A DNA stretch of 64,000 nt, taken from Sulfitobacter undariae (GTDB lineage Bacteria; Pseudomonadota; Alphaproteobacteria; Rhodobacterales; Rhodobacteraceae). The DNA lies in the NCBI RefSeq assembly GCF_014196805.1, contig NZ_JACIEI010000012.1:32198-96197 (forward strand), in the 5' to 3' direction. Below are positions 33,745-42,356 of the stretch, one piece after another. A program made the translations under genes and the position numbers. A model generated the notes under the pieces. That model worked only from the letters and a program-made list of their open reading frames with translations, was not told the DNA's origin and did not search any database. Position 1 is the stretch's first letter; each line of letters begins with the position of its first letter.

Positions 33745-34820
33745 TAAAGGACACCCACGCGGGAAAGCCCGTCTTTTAGGACTGCGACAGCGGCTAGCAG
33801 CATGTGGTGTTTGGCAATATACGCCCGCGCAGCGCGGCCTTCTACGCGGCGCAGGTCTGTATCGTTCAGCAATTCTGACACCCGACTGGCAAGCGCTGAA
33901 GGGCCGTCAGACTCGGAGGGGTATTGTCCGGGGGCCAGCACTTCGCATACGCCCGGCCGGTTTTGCGCCACAACAGGCAGCCCAGCCGCTTGTGCCTCTA
34001 GATAAACATAGCCAAATGCCTCATTCACGCCGGGCCAGAACAGCAATGCAGCACGGGCATAGGCTGCGCTGAGGTCAGCATCTTTCAATTCCCCAAGAAA
34101 GGTTACTTTGTCCCCGAAGGGGGCCATCAACGCTGCTACTTTGGCGCGTGCAGGGCCGTCGCCTGCGATCTCAAGACGCCAAGCGTCGGTCGGCATCTGC
34201 TTTAACGTTTCCGCGATGATTTGATAGGAGGCGAGCTTGTCGCCTTCGCGCATCATCCCCACGCTTAGAATTGGGCCGTTTGGGCTGAACGGTGTGTCGG
34301 GTAGGGTGTCGCGGGTCAGGAAGGGGGGTAAATGGATCAGTTCTTGGGTGGGTAGCGCATTCTCGCGAAGCGCCTGCGCATCGCGTGCGGTGAGATAGAA
34401 CATTACATCAGCCATATCGCAGGCTTGCTCGGCCGCTTTGGCAAATTGCGCCCACGGTCCTGTCAGCCGTTTCGCCGCGCGGGTTGCTTCGATCTGCAAA
34501 TAAGGGATGCCAAGCGCTTGTGCGACGGGCCCACCGATGAGGTCAGGGGCTTTGTAGTAGGTGTGATACGTCACCCATGCGCGCCATCCTTCAGCGCGTC
34601 CGCGTGTGATCAGATCAGGCAGGGCGGCCTTTGCCTGTGTGATGATCTCTTGTTGCCGTTGCGCATTGCCTTTGCCATCGCGGCTGCGCAGGGTGCTGGC
34701 TATGATTGGCGAATGTCCTGCATGTTCAAGCGCCAAGATCAGCGCACGTGCCATGGCGCGATCTCCCGATGGCACGGGATGGTCCGCCGGTTTCATCGGA
34801 GCGTAAAAAGCCAGCTTCAT
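33744..34820 (-). CDS. GT-B glycosyltransferase (GT4-like), first of pair
   Basis: This 358-residue GT-B-fold transferase opens with KLAFYAPMKPADHPVPSGDR and MARALILALEHAGHSPIIA. ILSVGMMREGDKLASYQII starts the C-terminal Rossmann domain. The donor-binding segment has LLFWPGVNEAFGYVYLEAQA, with the E-A-F-G-x-x-x-x-E-A-Q-A pattern of GT4, followed by GLPVVAQNRPGVCEVL. ATG 34820 is chosen as the family start; the frame is open slightly upstream. It lies 4 bases after the next transferase gene upstream and overlaps the histidine phosphatase ATG. The sugar donor is unknown. Confidence 0.85.
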   Translation of the reverse strand: MKLAFYAPMKPADHPVPSGDRAMARALILALEHAGHSPIIASTLRSRDGKGNAQRQQEIITQAKAALPDLITRGRAEGWRAWVTYHTYYKAPDLIGGPVAQALGIPYLQIEATRAAKRLTGPWAQFAKAAEQACDMADVMFYLTARDAQALRENALPTQELIHLPPFLTRDTLPDTPFSPNGPILSVGMMREGDKLASYQIIAETLKQMPTDAWRLEIAGDGPARAKVAALMAPFGDKVTFLGELKDADLSAAYARAALLFWPGVNEAFGYVYLEAQAAGLPVVAQNRPGVCEVLAPGQYPSESDGPSALASRVSELLNDTDLRRVEGRAARAYIAKHHMLLAAVAVLKDGLSRVGVL

Positions 34821-34824
34821 CTTG

Positions 34825-36060
34825 CTACGGTGCCAGCATTGTGCGCAAGCGCTGGTCCAGTTGGGCAATACCGGGCGCCATGGTGAAGTGTTGGATCAAT
34901 CGTTGATATGCTGCGTCAGCCAGACGGGGGCCAAGTGCCGGATCGGCGGCAAAGTCGGCGATGGTCTGTGCCAGCGTCTGGGGATCATCACTTCGCAGCA
35001 GGCCATGTGTGCCATCATCGATGAATTCGGGAATGGCAGAAACAGGTGTGCTCAGGATCGGCAATCTCTGGCTTGCCGCTTCCATTAGCACATTGGGCAG
35101 GCCATCGCGGTCGCCGTCCTCGGCAATGCGCGAGGGCAGCACAAACAGGTCACTCGCGCGCATCGCATCGATCACTTCGGGTTGGTCACAAGCGCCGCGC
35201 CATGTGATGCGGTCTGCAACGTCACACTCGGTGGCGCGGGCACGCATTTGCGCGTCCAACGTGCCGCCGCCGATGTGAACCCAATGCCAATCCAGCGCTT
35301 TGGGCAGCAAAGCCAGTGCATCAATCAGCTTGTCAAAGCCCTTTTTTTCGACCAACCGCCCCACTGACATGAGGCGCAGCGGTGCATCCACTTTGCGGTT
35401 TGCGCGATCGGGAGGGGTGGGGAAGCGGGATAGGTCAAGACCGTGATAGACAAGTTCGACACGGTCGGGGCGATCCGCCAGCCCCTGTAGGTACGTCGCG
35501 CCAAATGCCGTACAAGTCGCTCCGAATTCGGCACCATTGTGATCTGCTGACAGCTTTTCGCGCAACTCCCACTCGGGCGATGTCCAAATGTCTTTGGCAT
35601 GCGCCGAAAATGACCATGGCAGGCCGCGCAAGATGGCCACATACCGCGCAACCGAAGCAGGCGTATGTAGGAAATGCGCGTATAGCCCCGAAATGTCTTG
35701 CGCCATTTCATGCGCCATCACACAGGCCTGTCCCCACCGCCTGCGACGGTTGGCGGTATCATCACGCGCAAGGTCACGGGCATAGGCCTCGGCTGCAGCA
35801 TCAAAACCGGGTAATTCGGTGGCTGCCCCCATCGCCTGCGCTACGCGGCGCTGATCATTGCGCAGATATTCAGGCAGATACCGAACCGGTGCCTGTAGGC
35901 GGGCATGCAGGGGATGTATCTTGGTATCTGTCGGATGGCGCAGCGACCAGATGTCCAGCTCAAGTCCGGCTTCTTCCAGTGCTACAAGTTCCTGTGCGAT
36001 GAAGGTCTCGGATAGGCGGGGCCACCCTTTGACGACCACGGCAAGGCGGGGGAGAGACAT
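34825..36060 (-). CDS. GT4-family glycosyltransferase, colanic-acid-type
   Basis: This 411-residue retaining glycosyltransferase is similar to WcaL/AmsK-type exopolysaccharide enzymes. The N-terminus VVVKGWPRLSETFIAQELVA is a hallmark of that group. ARYVAILRGLPWSFSAHAKDIW contributes the acceptor side, LRLMSVGRLVEKKGFDKLID begins the donor domain, and FVLPSRIAEDGDRDGLPNVL then MEAASQRLPILSTPVSAIPE is the GT4 E-x7-E nucleotide-sugar motif. Start overlap TAATG with the upstream MurG-like gene shows coupling. It probably extends a lipid-linked glycan; linkage and sugar are not predictable. Confidence 0.9.
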   Translation of the reverse strand: MSLPRLAVVVKGWPRLSETFIAQELVALEEAGLELDIWSLRHPTDTKIHPLHARLQAPVRYLPEYLRNDQRRVAQAMGAATELPGFDAAAEAYARDLARDDTANRRRRWGQACVMAHEMAQDISGLYAHFLHTPASVARYVAILRGLPWSFSAHAKDIWTSPEWELREKLSADHNGAEFGATCTAFGATYLQGLADRPDRVELVYHGLDLSRFPTPPDRANRKVDAPLRLMSVGRLVEKKGFDKLIDALALLPKALDWHWVHIGGGTLDAQMRARATECDVADRITWRGACDQPEVIDAMRASDLFVLPSRIAEDGDRDGLPNVLMEAASQRLPILSTPVSAIPEFIDDGTHGLLRSDDPQTLAQTIADFAADPALGPRLADAAYQRLIQHFTMAPGIAQLDQRLRTMLAP

Positions 36061-37283
36061 TACGTCTCTTCCCTGTTCATCAACGCATTGGCCCTCTGGA
36101 TGACCACATCAAGCCCCCCCAGCAGGCCGTCGGCATTTGCTGCCGATGGTTTAGTTTGCTGTGGTAAATTGCGTATGGCGTCTATCATCGATTGCGGGGT
36201 CATGCCGTCGCGGGTTTCATCCAGCATCCGTATCAGTCCCATTTCCTCGGCGCGGCTGGCGCGCAGCCATTGTTCCAGACGTGGGGTAGTGCGCGGAACG
36301 ATCACAGCGCGTTTGTCAAAAGACAGCACTTCGCAAAAAGTATTGTAGCCCCCCATACAAATCACACCTTCGGCACCGACAAACAGCGATTCAATGCGGC
36401 TGTCAAAACCAGTTGCGACAACCCTACCGTTTAACTTGGCCACACGTGCATCAAAGCCGTTTCGCACATCGCCCGATAGAAACGGCCCGTATACAAGCAT
36501 CGCGTCAGGTTTCAGTGTGGGGTCTTGCTCATAGGCCGATAACACAAGCGACACCATTGCAGCACCGTCACCGCCGCCGCCGGGAGTGATCAGCACATAG
36601 GGCTTTTCTGGCACATCTGCCACATCCGTGATTTCACGGCGCAAATAGCCTGTCCAATGCATCCGCTCACGGGTCTTTTCGGAGAGAGGTAGTTTGTAGG
36701 TCGGGTCGTATACGTCGCGCATGCCGTAGACCCATATCTCGTCGTAATGCTCTTCTGTGGCACGCAAGGCCCCTTTGCGCGCCCACTCGGCGGCCAGAAC
36801 CTCTGGCTCATCCAGGACATCGCGTAGGCCTAATACCGTGCGTGTGCGTCCGTGCTCATTCAGCCATTTAAGAGAGGGGAGCAATTCACCTCTAAAGCCA
36901 GTCGGTTCTTTGTCGACAATGAGCAGATCGGGTTCATAGCGTTCGATTGCGGTCTGTATCAGGCCAGCGCGTAATGAAGTTGTATCGTCGATCCCCATAT
37001 CCAAGGTCTGACTGATGTACGTACCATCAGATAATTTGGTCACCCCGGGCAGGCGGATGTGATCGACACGTTCAGGAAAGGTGAAGCGGCCCGCCACGGG
37101 TGACCCCGTGAGGATCAGAGCAGATGTCTGAGGATCGTTCTGAGTGATTGCGGCAGCCAACGTTCTAGAGCGGCGCAGATGTCCCAGCCCGAAGGTATCG
37201 TGACTATAGAACATGACACGCCGTGCCGCCGCGCCTGTGCGGCGAGGTTTGGTAGCTGTAGTTTGATAGATTTTTTTGTCCAT
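36060..37283 (-). CDS. MurG/COG4671-like glycosyltransferase (B)
   Basis: This 407-residue predicted GT-B transferase of COG4671 has RRVMFYSHDTFGLGHLRRSR at about 21-40, the glycine/histidine loop typical of this group, LTGSPVAGRFTFPERVDHIR, VLITPGGGGDGAAMVSLVL at about 228-246 and the UDP-binding GVICMGGYNTFCEVLSFDKR with AVIVPRTTPRLEQWLRASRA. It is the second member of its family in the operon; the short motifs GHLRRSRTLA and GHLARALTLA are parallel. It starts 11 bases after the nucleotide-sugar dehydrogenase gene. A basic N-terminal extension of about 20 residues precedes the fold. Confidence 0.85.
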   Translation of the reverse strand: MDKKIYQTTATKPRRTGAAARRVMFYSHDTFGLGHLRRSRTLAAAITQNDPQTSALILTGSPVAGRFTFPERVDHIRLPGVTKLSDGTYISQTLDMGIDDTTSLRAGLIQTAIERYEPDLLIVDKEPTGFRGELLPSLKWLNEHGRTRTVLGLRDVLDEPEVLAAEWARKGALRATEEHYDEIWVYGMRDVYDPTYKLPLSEKTRERMHWTGYLRREITDVADVPEKPYVLITPGGGGDGAAMVSLVLSAYEQDPTLKPDAMLVYGPFLSGDVRNGFDARVAKLNGRVVATGFDSRIESLFVGAEGVICMGGYNTFCEVLSFDKRAVIVPRTTPRLEQWLRASRAEEMGLIRMLDETRDGMTPQSMIDAIRNLPQQTKPSAANADGLLGGLDVVIQRANALMNREET

Positions 37284-37294
37284 CGCTGTCGCCT

Positions 37295-38605
37295 TTAAAG
37301 TCGCAGATCGCTGCCGGATTTCCCAAACACACCCTTGATGTCAAACAACACAGCACCTTGTTTGCCCAAATCACGGACTGCGTCGCTGCCCATTTCAACA
37401 AACTCGCTATGACCCACGGCTAGGATGATCGCGTCATAAGTGCCGCGGTCGGGCGCATCTATGCCGTTGACGCCATGCTGGTCTTGCAGTTTTTGGGCGC
37501 CGACCCAAGGGTCATGCACATCGGCGGTGATGGAGTAAGAGGCGAGTTCGGATACGATATCGGCAACCCGTGTGTTGCGCGTATCAGCGCAGTTTTCTTT
37601 GAACGTATACCCCATGATCAACACCCGCGCACCGCGAACACCGATGTTGCGCGCCAGCATCGCCTTTACCATCGTTTGGGCCACATGAACGCCCATTTGG
37701 TCGTTGATACGTCTTCCTGCAAGAATGACCTGCGGGTGATAGCCCAGCTGCTCAGCGCGGTATGTCAGATAGTAGGGATCGACGCCAATGCAATGTCCCC
37801 CGACAAGGCCGGGGCGGAAAGGCAGGAAATTCCACTTGGTGCCGGCTGCTTCCAGCACTTCCAAAGTATCCAAACCCAGCCGTGAAAAGATCAGCGAGAA
37901 TTCGTTGACCAACGCAATGTTCAGATCGCGCTGGGTGTTTTCGATTACTTTAGCGGCTTCTGCGGTTGCGATTGATGACGCGCGGTGCAGGCCTGCTTTG
38001 ACGACGGGTGCATAAATGGCTTCTACACGGTCAAGTGTTTCATCGTCCTGTGCTGCGATAATCTTGACGACGTTCTCCATAGAATGTTCGGCGTCACCGG
38101 GGTTTACGCGTTCGGGGCTGTAAGCCAGTTTGATCTGGTCGCGCGGTTTCAGGCCACTGCCAGCGGCAAGGGCAGGCCCGCATACTTCTTCCGTGACGCC
38201 CGGGTAAACGGTGCTTTCCAAAATCACCATTGCGCCTTCTGTCAGATGGGGGGCTATGGTTGCGCAGGCACTCAGGATCGGGCCAAGATCGGGGGCCTTG
38301 GCATCGGTGATCGGGGTCGGGACGGCAATGATGAACACACTGCACCCCGCTAAATCAGCGGCATCGTAGCTAAATGTCATGGTGCTGCTGGTAACAGCGG
38401 CATCGGAAATTTCCCCGTTGGGATCAGTCCCGTTGCAAAGGGGGATCACCGCTTCGGGACGGGTATCAAAACCGATGACTTCGAAATTGTTTCGCGCCAG
38501 CGCAAGGGCCAGCGGCAGGCCGACATAGCCAAGGCCTAGTACGGCTATGCGTGTATCAGTAGCAAGGCGGGGCAAAGGTATATCCTTGAGGTCATATAGG
38601 TCCAA
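37295..38605 (-). CDS. Nucleotide-sugar dehydrogenase (TviB/WbpA-like)
   Basis: This 436-residue NAD-dependent UDP-sugar 6-dehydrogenase makes a UDP-uronic acid (for example UDP-GalNAcA or UDP-GlcNAcA in TviB/WbpA) for glycan synthesis. The Rossmann motif is IAVLGLGYVGLPLALALARN at about 20-39, the catalytic-region helix is RDLNIALVNEFSLIFSRLG, and the active-site cysteine lies in GLVGGHCIGVDPYYLTYRAE. YTFKENCADTRNTRVADIV is the dimer/NAD region. The first codon is TTG (38605) with GCGGGG upstream; no in-frame ATG precedes the fold, so the weak start may limit expression. It is the first gene of the glycan operon and is divergent from the MscS gene. Confidence 0.9.
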   Translation of the reverse strand: MDLYDLKDIPLPRLATDTRIAVLGLGYVGLPLALALARNNFEVIGFDTRPEAVIPLCNGTDPNGEISDAAVTSSTMTFSYDAADLAGCSVFIIAVPTPITDAKAPDLGPILSACATIAPHLTEGAMVILESTVYPGVTEEVCGPALAAGSGLKPRDQIKLAYSPERVNPGDAEHSMENVVKIIAAQDDETLDRVEAIYAPVVKAGLHRASSIATAEAAKVIENTQRDLNIALVNEFSLIFSRLGLDTLEVLEAAGTKWNFLPFRPGLVGGHCIGVDPYYLTYRAEQLGYHPQVILAGRRINDQMGVHVAQTMVKAMLARNIGVRGARVLIMGYTFKENCADTRNTRVADIVSELASYSITADVHDPWVGAQKLQDQHGVNGIDAPDRGTYDAIILAVGHSEFVEMGSDAVRDLGKQGAVLFDIKGVFGKSGSDLRL

Positions 38606-38767
38606 GTTAACCCCGCAGGGTCCCCCACATCATGACACCGAAGATAACAGGTGTAAACGTCTAGCGGGTATCAAGCGGGCCCCGTTGTCGCGGGGGCGTA
38701 TGAATTGCAATGGCACGCTTGCTAGGTTAACCTTGGCTTAGGTCCGGTGACCTTTAATGGGGAAATC
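38606..38767. promoter_or_regulatory. Divergent promoter region, glycan operon / mscS
   Basis: These 162 bases must carry the leftward promoter of the whole coupled glycan operon and the rightward promoter of the MscS gene. I see no recognisable operator. Confidence 0.45.
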
Positions 38768-41188
38768 ATGCGCGCCTACTTTATCTCTTTTTTAGTTCTT
38801 GTATCCTTTTTGTTTCTGCCAGCAGCAGGGCAGACGCAGGGACTTGGCGCTTTACTGCTCGATAGCACCCCGACAACAAGCCAGAGCAATTCGGATATCG
38901 ACCTAATCATGCGCAAAGCCGCCGAGAATGGCGTTGGCGTGGTGGTGATCGATAGCACAGGCCGCGTCTTGGGCGATGTTCCAGAACCCGTGGAGGCGGT
39001 TGTCGGGGGTGAGGGGGATGCCGCTTCACCGTTGATGAAGATACAAAGCCGCGTGATCAAGTTGCGGACAGCTCTCATCGAGAGGGTGTTGTCGCTTCCT
39101 ACGGCTTTCAACGAAGTCCTTTTTATCCTGCGTGCAGCCAGTCCAGACGGGACGCTCTGGGCCTTTGGGAATGCGCTTTTGTTAAGCCTTTTGTTGTTTG
39201 GTGTAGGTGGATTGGTCGAACATGAAATCTACGGCAAACGCCTGATGAAAAAATGGACCCTGCGGCGTATTCAAGATGCCCCGCAGGGATACATCGAAAA
39301 GATGCCTTTCCTTGTTTTCCGCTTTGTCGTTGGTGTGGGCGGTATTCTGGTCTCTATGGCGGTGGCCTATGTGATCGGGGCGGTCATCTATGGCCCGCTA
39401 ACAGACACGGCGATGCAATTTACCGTCACGCTCATCAACATCGGCTACTTTACGTGCCGCGCTGTTGCAGGGCTGTCGCGCATGATTTTGTCGCCGTTTC
39501 TACGGCAGTACCGCATTCCTATCCTGAATGACCGCGAAGCCAAACGCCTGCATCGGTGGTTGTGGATGGTGACGTCGCTCAACATTTGCGCAATTTTGTT
39601 TGGCATTTGGATTGGTGAGCTGGGCTTGAACTATGACGCCTATGCCTTCTTTGCCTCGGCGCTTTCGGCCAGTTTGGTATTGTTGAACATGTTGCTGGTA
39701 TCAGCAAACCACCGCGCTATTTCGCGTGCGCTGCGTCATGGCAAACCGCTGGCTGACTGTTCGTTGATTGTGCGTATCCTGTCGCGGGTTTGGGCACCTG
39801 TCGCTTTCCTTTATGTGGTTTTTGCGTGGTTTGAGCTGACGATTGATCTGGTCTTGGAGAACCCCAGTTCGGTGCCGCTGATTGCGGGGGCCTATGGCAT
39901 CCTCCTTACGATTGTCGTTGTTTATGGGTTCCTCAATTACTTCATTGAACGCTGCTTTGTTCGCGCACATGCGATGCGGCGCTTGAATGCACCTGATGGC
40001 AATGCGCAGGCGGGGCTTTCTGCTTCGGCGGCCCCTGACAGTTTTCAAACGGCGCAGGACCCCGACGCTGAATTGGATGATGCCACCGATGAGCGAGATG
40101 AGGCAGCCAGTGCCGGTGCGATGGTACACCGCCGCTATCTGAATACATTCGAAGAGCTGGCGCGCAGAGTTGCTGGCATCCTGTCTTTTGTGGCGGGCGC
40201 TTATGCGTTCTTTTACATCTGGGACAACGACGGTGCCAGAATGGCCGAAAACCTTGCTGACCGCCTTTTGGATATCATGGTCATCATCTTCATCGGTTAT
40301 GTGATCTATCATGCTTTCCGTATCTGGATCGACAACTTGATAGAAGCCGAAGCACCAGAAGAGGAAGAAGTGGAATTGGGCGATGAGGGCGGAGGTGGCA
40401 GCGCCAGCAGGCTGGGCACGCTATTGCCGCTCTTTCGCAATTTCACGTTGATCGTTGTGATGCTTACGATCGTATTGATCGTGTTGATGGATATCGGCGT
40501 CAACGTAGGTCCGCTGTTTGCGGGTGCGGGGATCGTTGGCATCGCGATTGGTTTTGGCAGTCAGGCGTTGGTGCGCGATGTCTTTGCGGGGGCGTTTTTT
40601 CTGTTCGATGATGCTTTCCGCAAAGGAGAGTATCTGGACGTGGGCGAAGTGAAGGGAACGGTCGAAAAGATTTCGGTGCGATCCTTTCAATTGCGCCACC
40701 ATCTGGGGGCCTTGCACACCATTCCCTTCGGTGAATTGCAGGTGATCACCAATTACTCCCGCGACTGGGTGATGATGAAATTGCCTTTGCGGGTGACCTA
40801 TGACACCGATGTCGAAAAAGTGCGCAAACTGGTCAAAAAGCTGGGCCAAGAACTACTGGACGACCCCGTCATTGGGAAAGATTTCATCCAGCCGCTGAAA
40901 TCTCAGGGCGTGATCGAAATGCAGGACAGCGCGATGATTATTCGGGTCAAATTCATGACTAAACCGGGCGATCAATGGTTGGCGCGCAAGCGGGTATATG
41001 AGGAAATTCGTTCGCTGTTCGAACGCGAAGGGATCAAGTTTGCGCATCGCGAAGTGACGGTGAGGCTTGCCGATGGCAAGGCCGCTGATCTGTCCGAAGA
41101 GCAAAAGAAAAACATTGCTGCAGCAGCACATGCATCGCTGGAAGAAGATTTACTGGACGGCGAGCAGGGCGGCGGTGACGACAGATAG
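38768..41188 (+). CDS. Large MscS-family mechanosensitive channel
   Basis: This 806-residue inner-membrane channel releases solutes at hypo-osmotic shock. A signal peptide (RAYFISFLVLVSFLFLPAAG) and a periplasmic N-terminal part are followed by many hydrophobic helices between about 150 and 580. The MscS core is C-terminal: the pore helix VGPLFAGAGIVGIAIGFGSQ followed by ALVRDVFAGAFFLFDDAFRK, then the beta domain DVGEVKGTVEKISVRSFQLR and TIPFGELQVITNYSRDW. It is much longer than the 286-residue MscS and resembles MscK/YbiO-type proteins. An acidic cytoplasmic insert rich in Ala, Asp and Glu sits near 420-450. ATG 38768 is preferred over an upstream codon for its signal peptide and GGGGAAATC. 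Confidence 0.9.
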   Translation: MRAYFISFLVLVSFLFLPAAGQTQGLGALLLDSTPTTSQSNSDIDLIMRKAAENGVGVVVIDSTGRVLGDVPEPVEAVVGGEGDAASPLMKIQSRVIKLRTALIERVLSLPTAFNEVLFILRAASPDGTLWAFGNALLLSLLLFGVGGLVEHEIYGKRLMKKWTLRRIQDAPQGYIEKMPFLVFRFVVGVGGILVSMAVAYVIGAVIYGPLTDTAMQFTVTLINIGYFTCRAVAGLSRMILSPFLRQYRIPILNDREAKRLHRWLWMVTSLNICAILFGIWIGELGLNYDAYAFFASALSASLVLLNMLLVSANHRAISRALRHGKPLADCSLIVRILSRVWAPVAFLYVVFAWFELTIDLVLENPSSVPLIAGAYGILLTIVVVYGFLNYFIERCFVRAHAMRRLNAPDGNAQAGLSASAAPDSFQTAQDPDAELDDATDERDEAASAGAMVHRRYLNTFEELARRVAGILSFVAGAYAFFYIWDNDGARMAENLADRLLDIMVIIFIGYVIYHAFRIWIDNLIEAEAPEEEEVELGDEGGGGSASRLGTLLPLFRNFTLIVVMLTIVLIVLMDIGVNVGPLFAGAGIVGIAIGFGSQALVRDVFAGAFFLFDDAFRKGEYLDVGEVKGTVEKISVRSFQLRHHLGALHTIPFGELQVITNYSRDWVMMKLPLRVTYDTDVEKVRKLVKKLGQELLDDPVIGKDFIQPLKSQGVIEMQDSAMIIRVKFMTKPGDQWLARKRVYEEIRSLFEREGIKFAHREVTVRLADGKAADLSEEQKKNIAAAAHASLEEDLLDGEQGGGDDR

Positions 41189-41201
41189 ATTTTGGCCCAG
41201 T

Positions 41202-42356
41202 TCAGCTTTTGTATGGGTCAAGTGATGCGCGCAACCCGTCGCCCAAAAAGTTGAAGGCCAGCACAACCACAATGATCGGCAACATCGGGATCGACGTCCA
41301 CCAGTAGATTTCGATGCTTGCAAGGTTCTGGGCATCATTCAGCATGACCCCCCAACTGACGGCAGGTGCGCGTAGGCCAAGGCCAAGATAGCTGAGCGCC
41401 GTTTCACCGAGGATCATCGCAGGTATGGACAGTGTCGCGCTGGCGATCAGATGGGACATGAAATTTGGAAGCATATGCCGGCGGATAACCCTGCTAGGCT
41501 TTGCGCCCATCATTTCGGCTGCTCTGACGTATTCCTCTTCGCGCAAGGACAGGAATTTGGCCCGCACGGAACGTGCTAATCCGGGCCAATCGAGGATGCC
41601 TAGAATAACAGAGATGATGAAAAAGACAGCGACAGGCCCCCAATTGGACGGCACCGCAGCCGAGAGCGCAAGCCAGAGCGGCAGTTCGGGGATGCTGCGC
41701 AGTATTTCGATCATGCGGTTGATGATCCAATCAGGCGTCCCGCCCAAATAACCTGCGATCGCACCAAAAGTAATTCCGAGCACAAAAGACACCGATATGC
41801 CGATCAATCCGACAGTCAAAGACAGCTGCGCACCATATAAAATGCGGCTGAACATGTCGCGGCCCAACCGATCAGACCCCCACAAAAACACACTTGCACC
41901 TTCGGGCGCACAGACAAGATGGGTATCAGAGGGGAATAGCCCGAACAGATTATATGTGCCCCCTTTGCAGAAAAACTTTAGGGGCAGGGGGCGCGTTTCA
42001 TCGGTGGTATAGGTCCACCGGAAATTCTCCAGATCGGCTTTGGCAGTGATCGGATAAACATAAGGCCCAATAAACTCCCCTTCGTGCCACAGGTTGATGC
42101 TCTGCGGAGGGGCGTAGAGGTAATCGGCGCTTCGCTCGTTTGGGGTATAGGGGGCAATGAAACCTGCGATGGGCAGGATCAGATAGCAACACAGTAGAAA
42201 GATGCCTGAAATCAGCGCAAGTTTGTGCCGACGGAATTTATGCCACATCAATCGCCAAGCAGGCGCATCCATATCCGCACGTTCTGGGGAGGATATGTCG
42301 GCATCATCCACCCAAGGTGTTGGGTCGACAAAGCGGTTGGAGGGTTGGATGCTCAT
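41202..42356 (-). CDS. yejE: Oligopeptide ABC transporter permease, YejE-like
   Basis: This is a 384-residue DppC/OppC-type permease. The cytoplasmic N-terminus is long and ends with RLMWHKFRRHKLALISGIFL, followed by a periplasmic stretch of about 100 residues between helices 1 and 2 (with Cys-containing LPLKFFCKGGTYNLFGLFPS), a YejE feature. The signature loop reads REEEYVRAAEMMGAKPSRVI followed by RRHMLPNFMSHLIASATL, and GETALSYLGLGLRAPAVSWG is the C-terminal OppC segment. The Yej system imports peptides, including microcins in E. coli. The 5' end overlaps the YejB stop by 4 bases, and it is the last gene of the operon. Confidence 0.9.
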   Translation of the reverse strand: MSIQPSNRFVDPTPWVDDADISSPERADMDAPAWRLMWHKFRRHKLALISGIFLLCCYLILPIAGFIAPYTPNERSADYLYAPPQSINLWHEGEFIGPYVYPITAKADLENFRWTYTTDETRPLPLKFFCKGGTYNLFGLFPSDTHLVCAPEGASVFLWGSDRLGRDMFSRILYGAQLSLTVGLIGISVSFVLGITFGAIAGYLGGTPDWIINRMIEILRSIPELPLWLALSAAVPSNWGPVAVFFIISVILGILDWPGLARSVRAKFLSLREEEYVRAAEMMGAKPSRVIRRHMLPNFMSHLIASATLSIPAMILGETALSYLGLGLRAPAVSWGVMLNDAQNLASIEIYWWTSIPMLPIIVVVLAFNFLGDGLRASLDPYKS

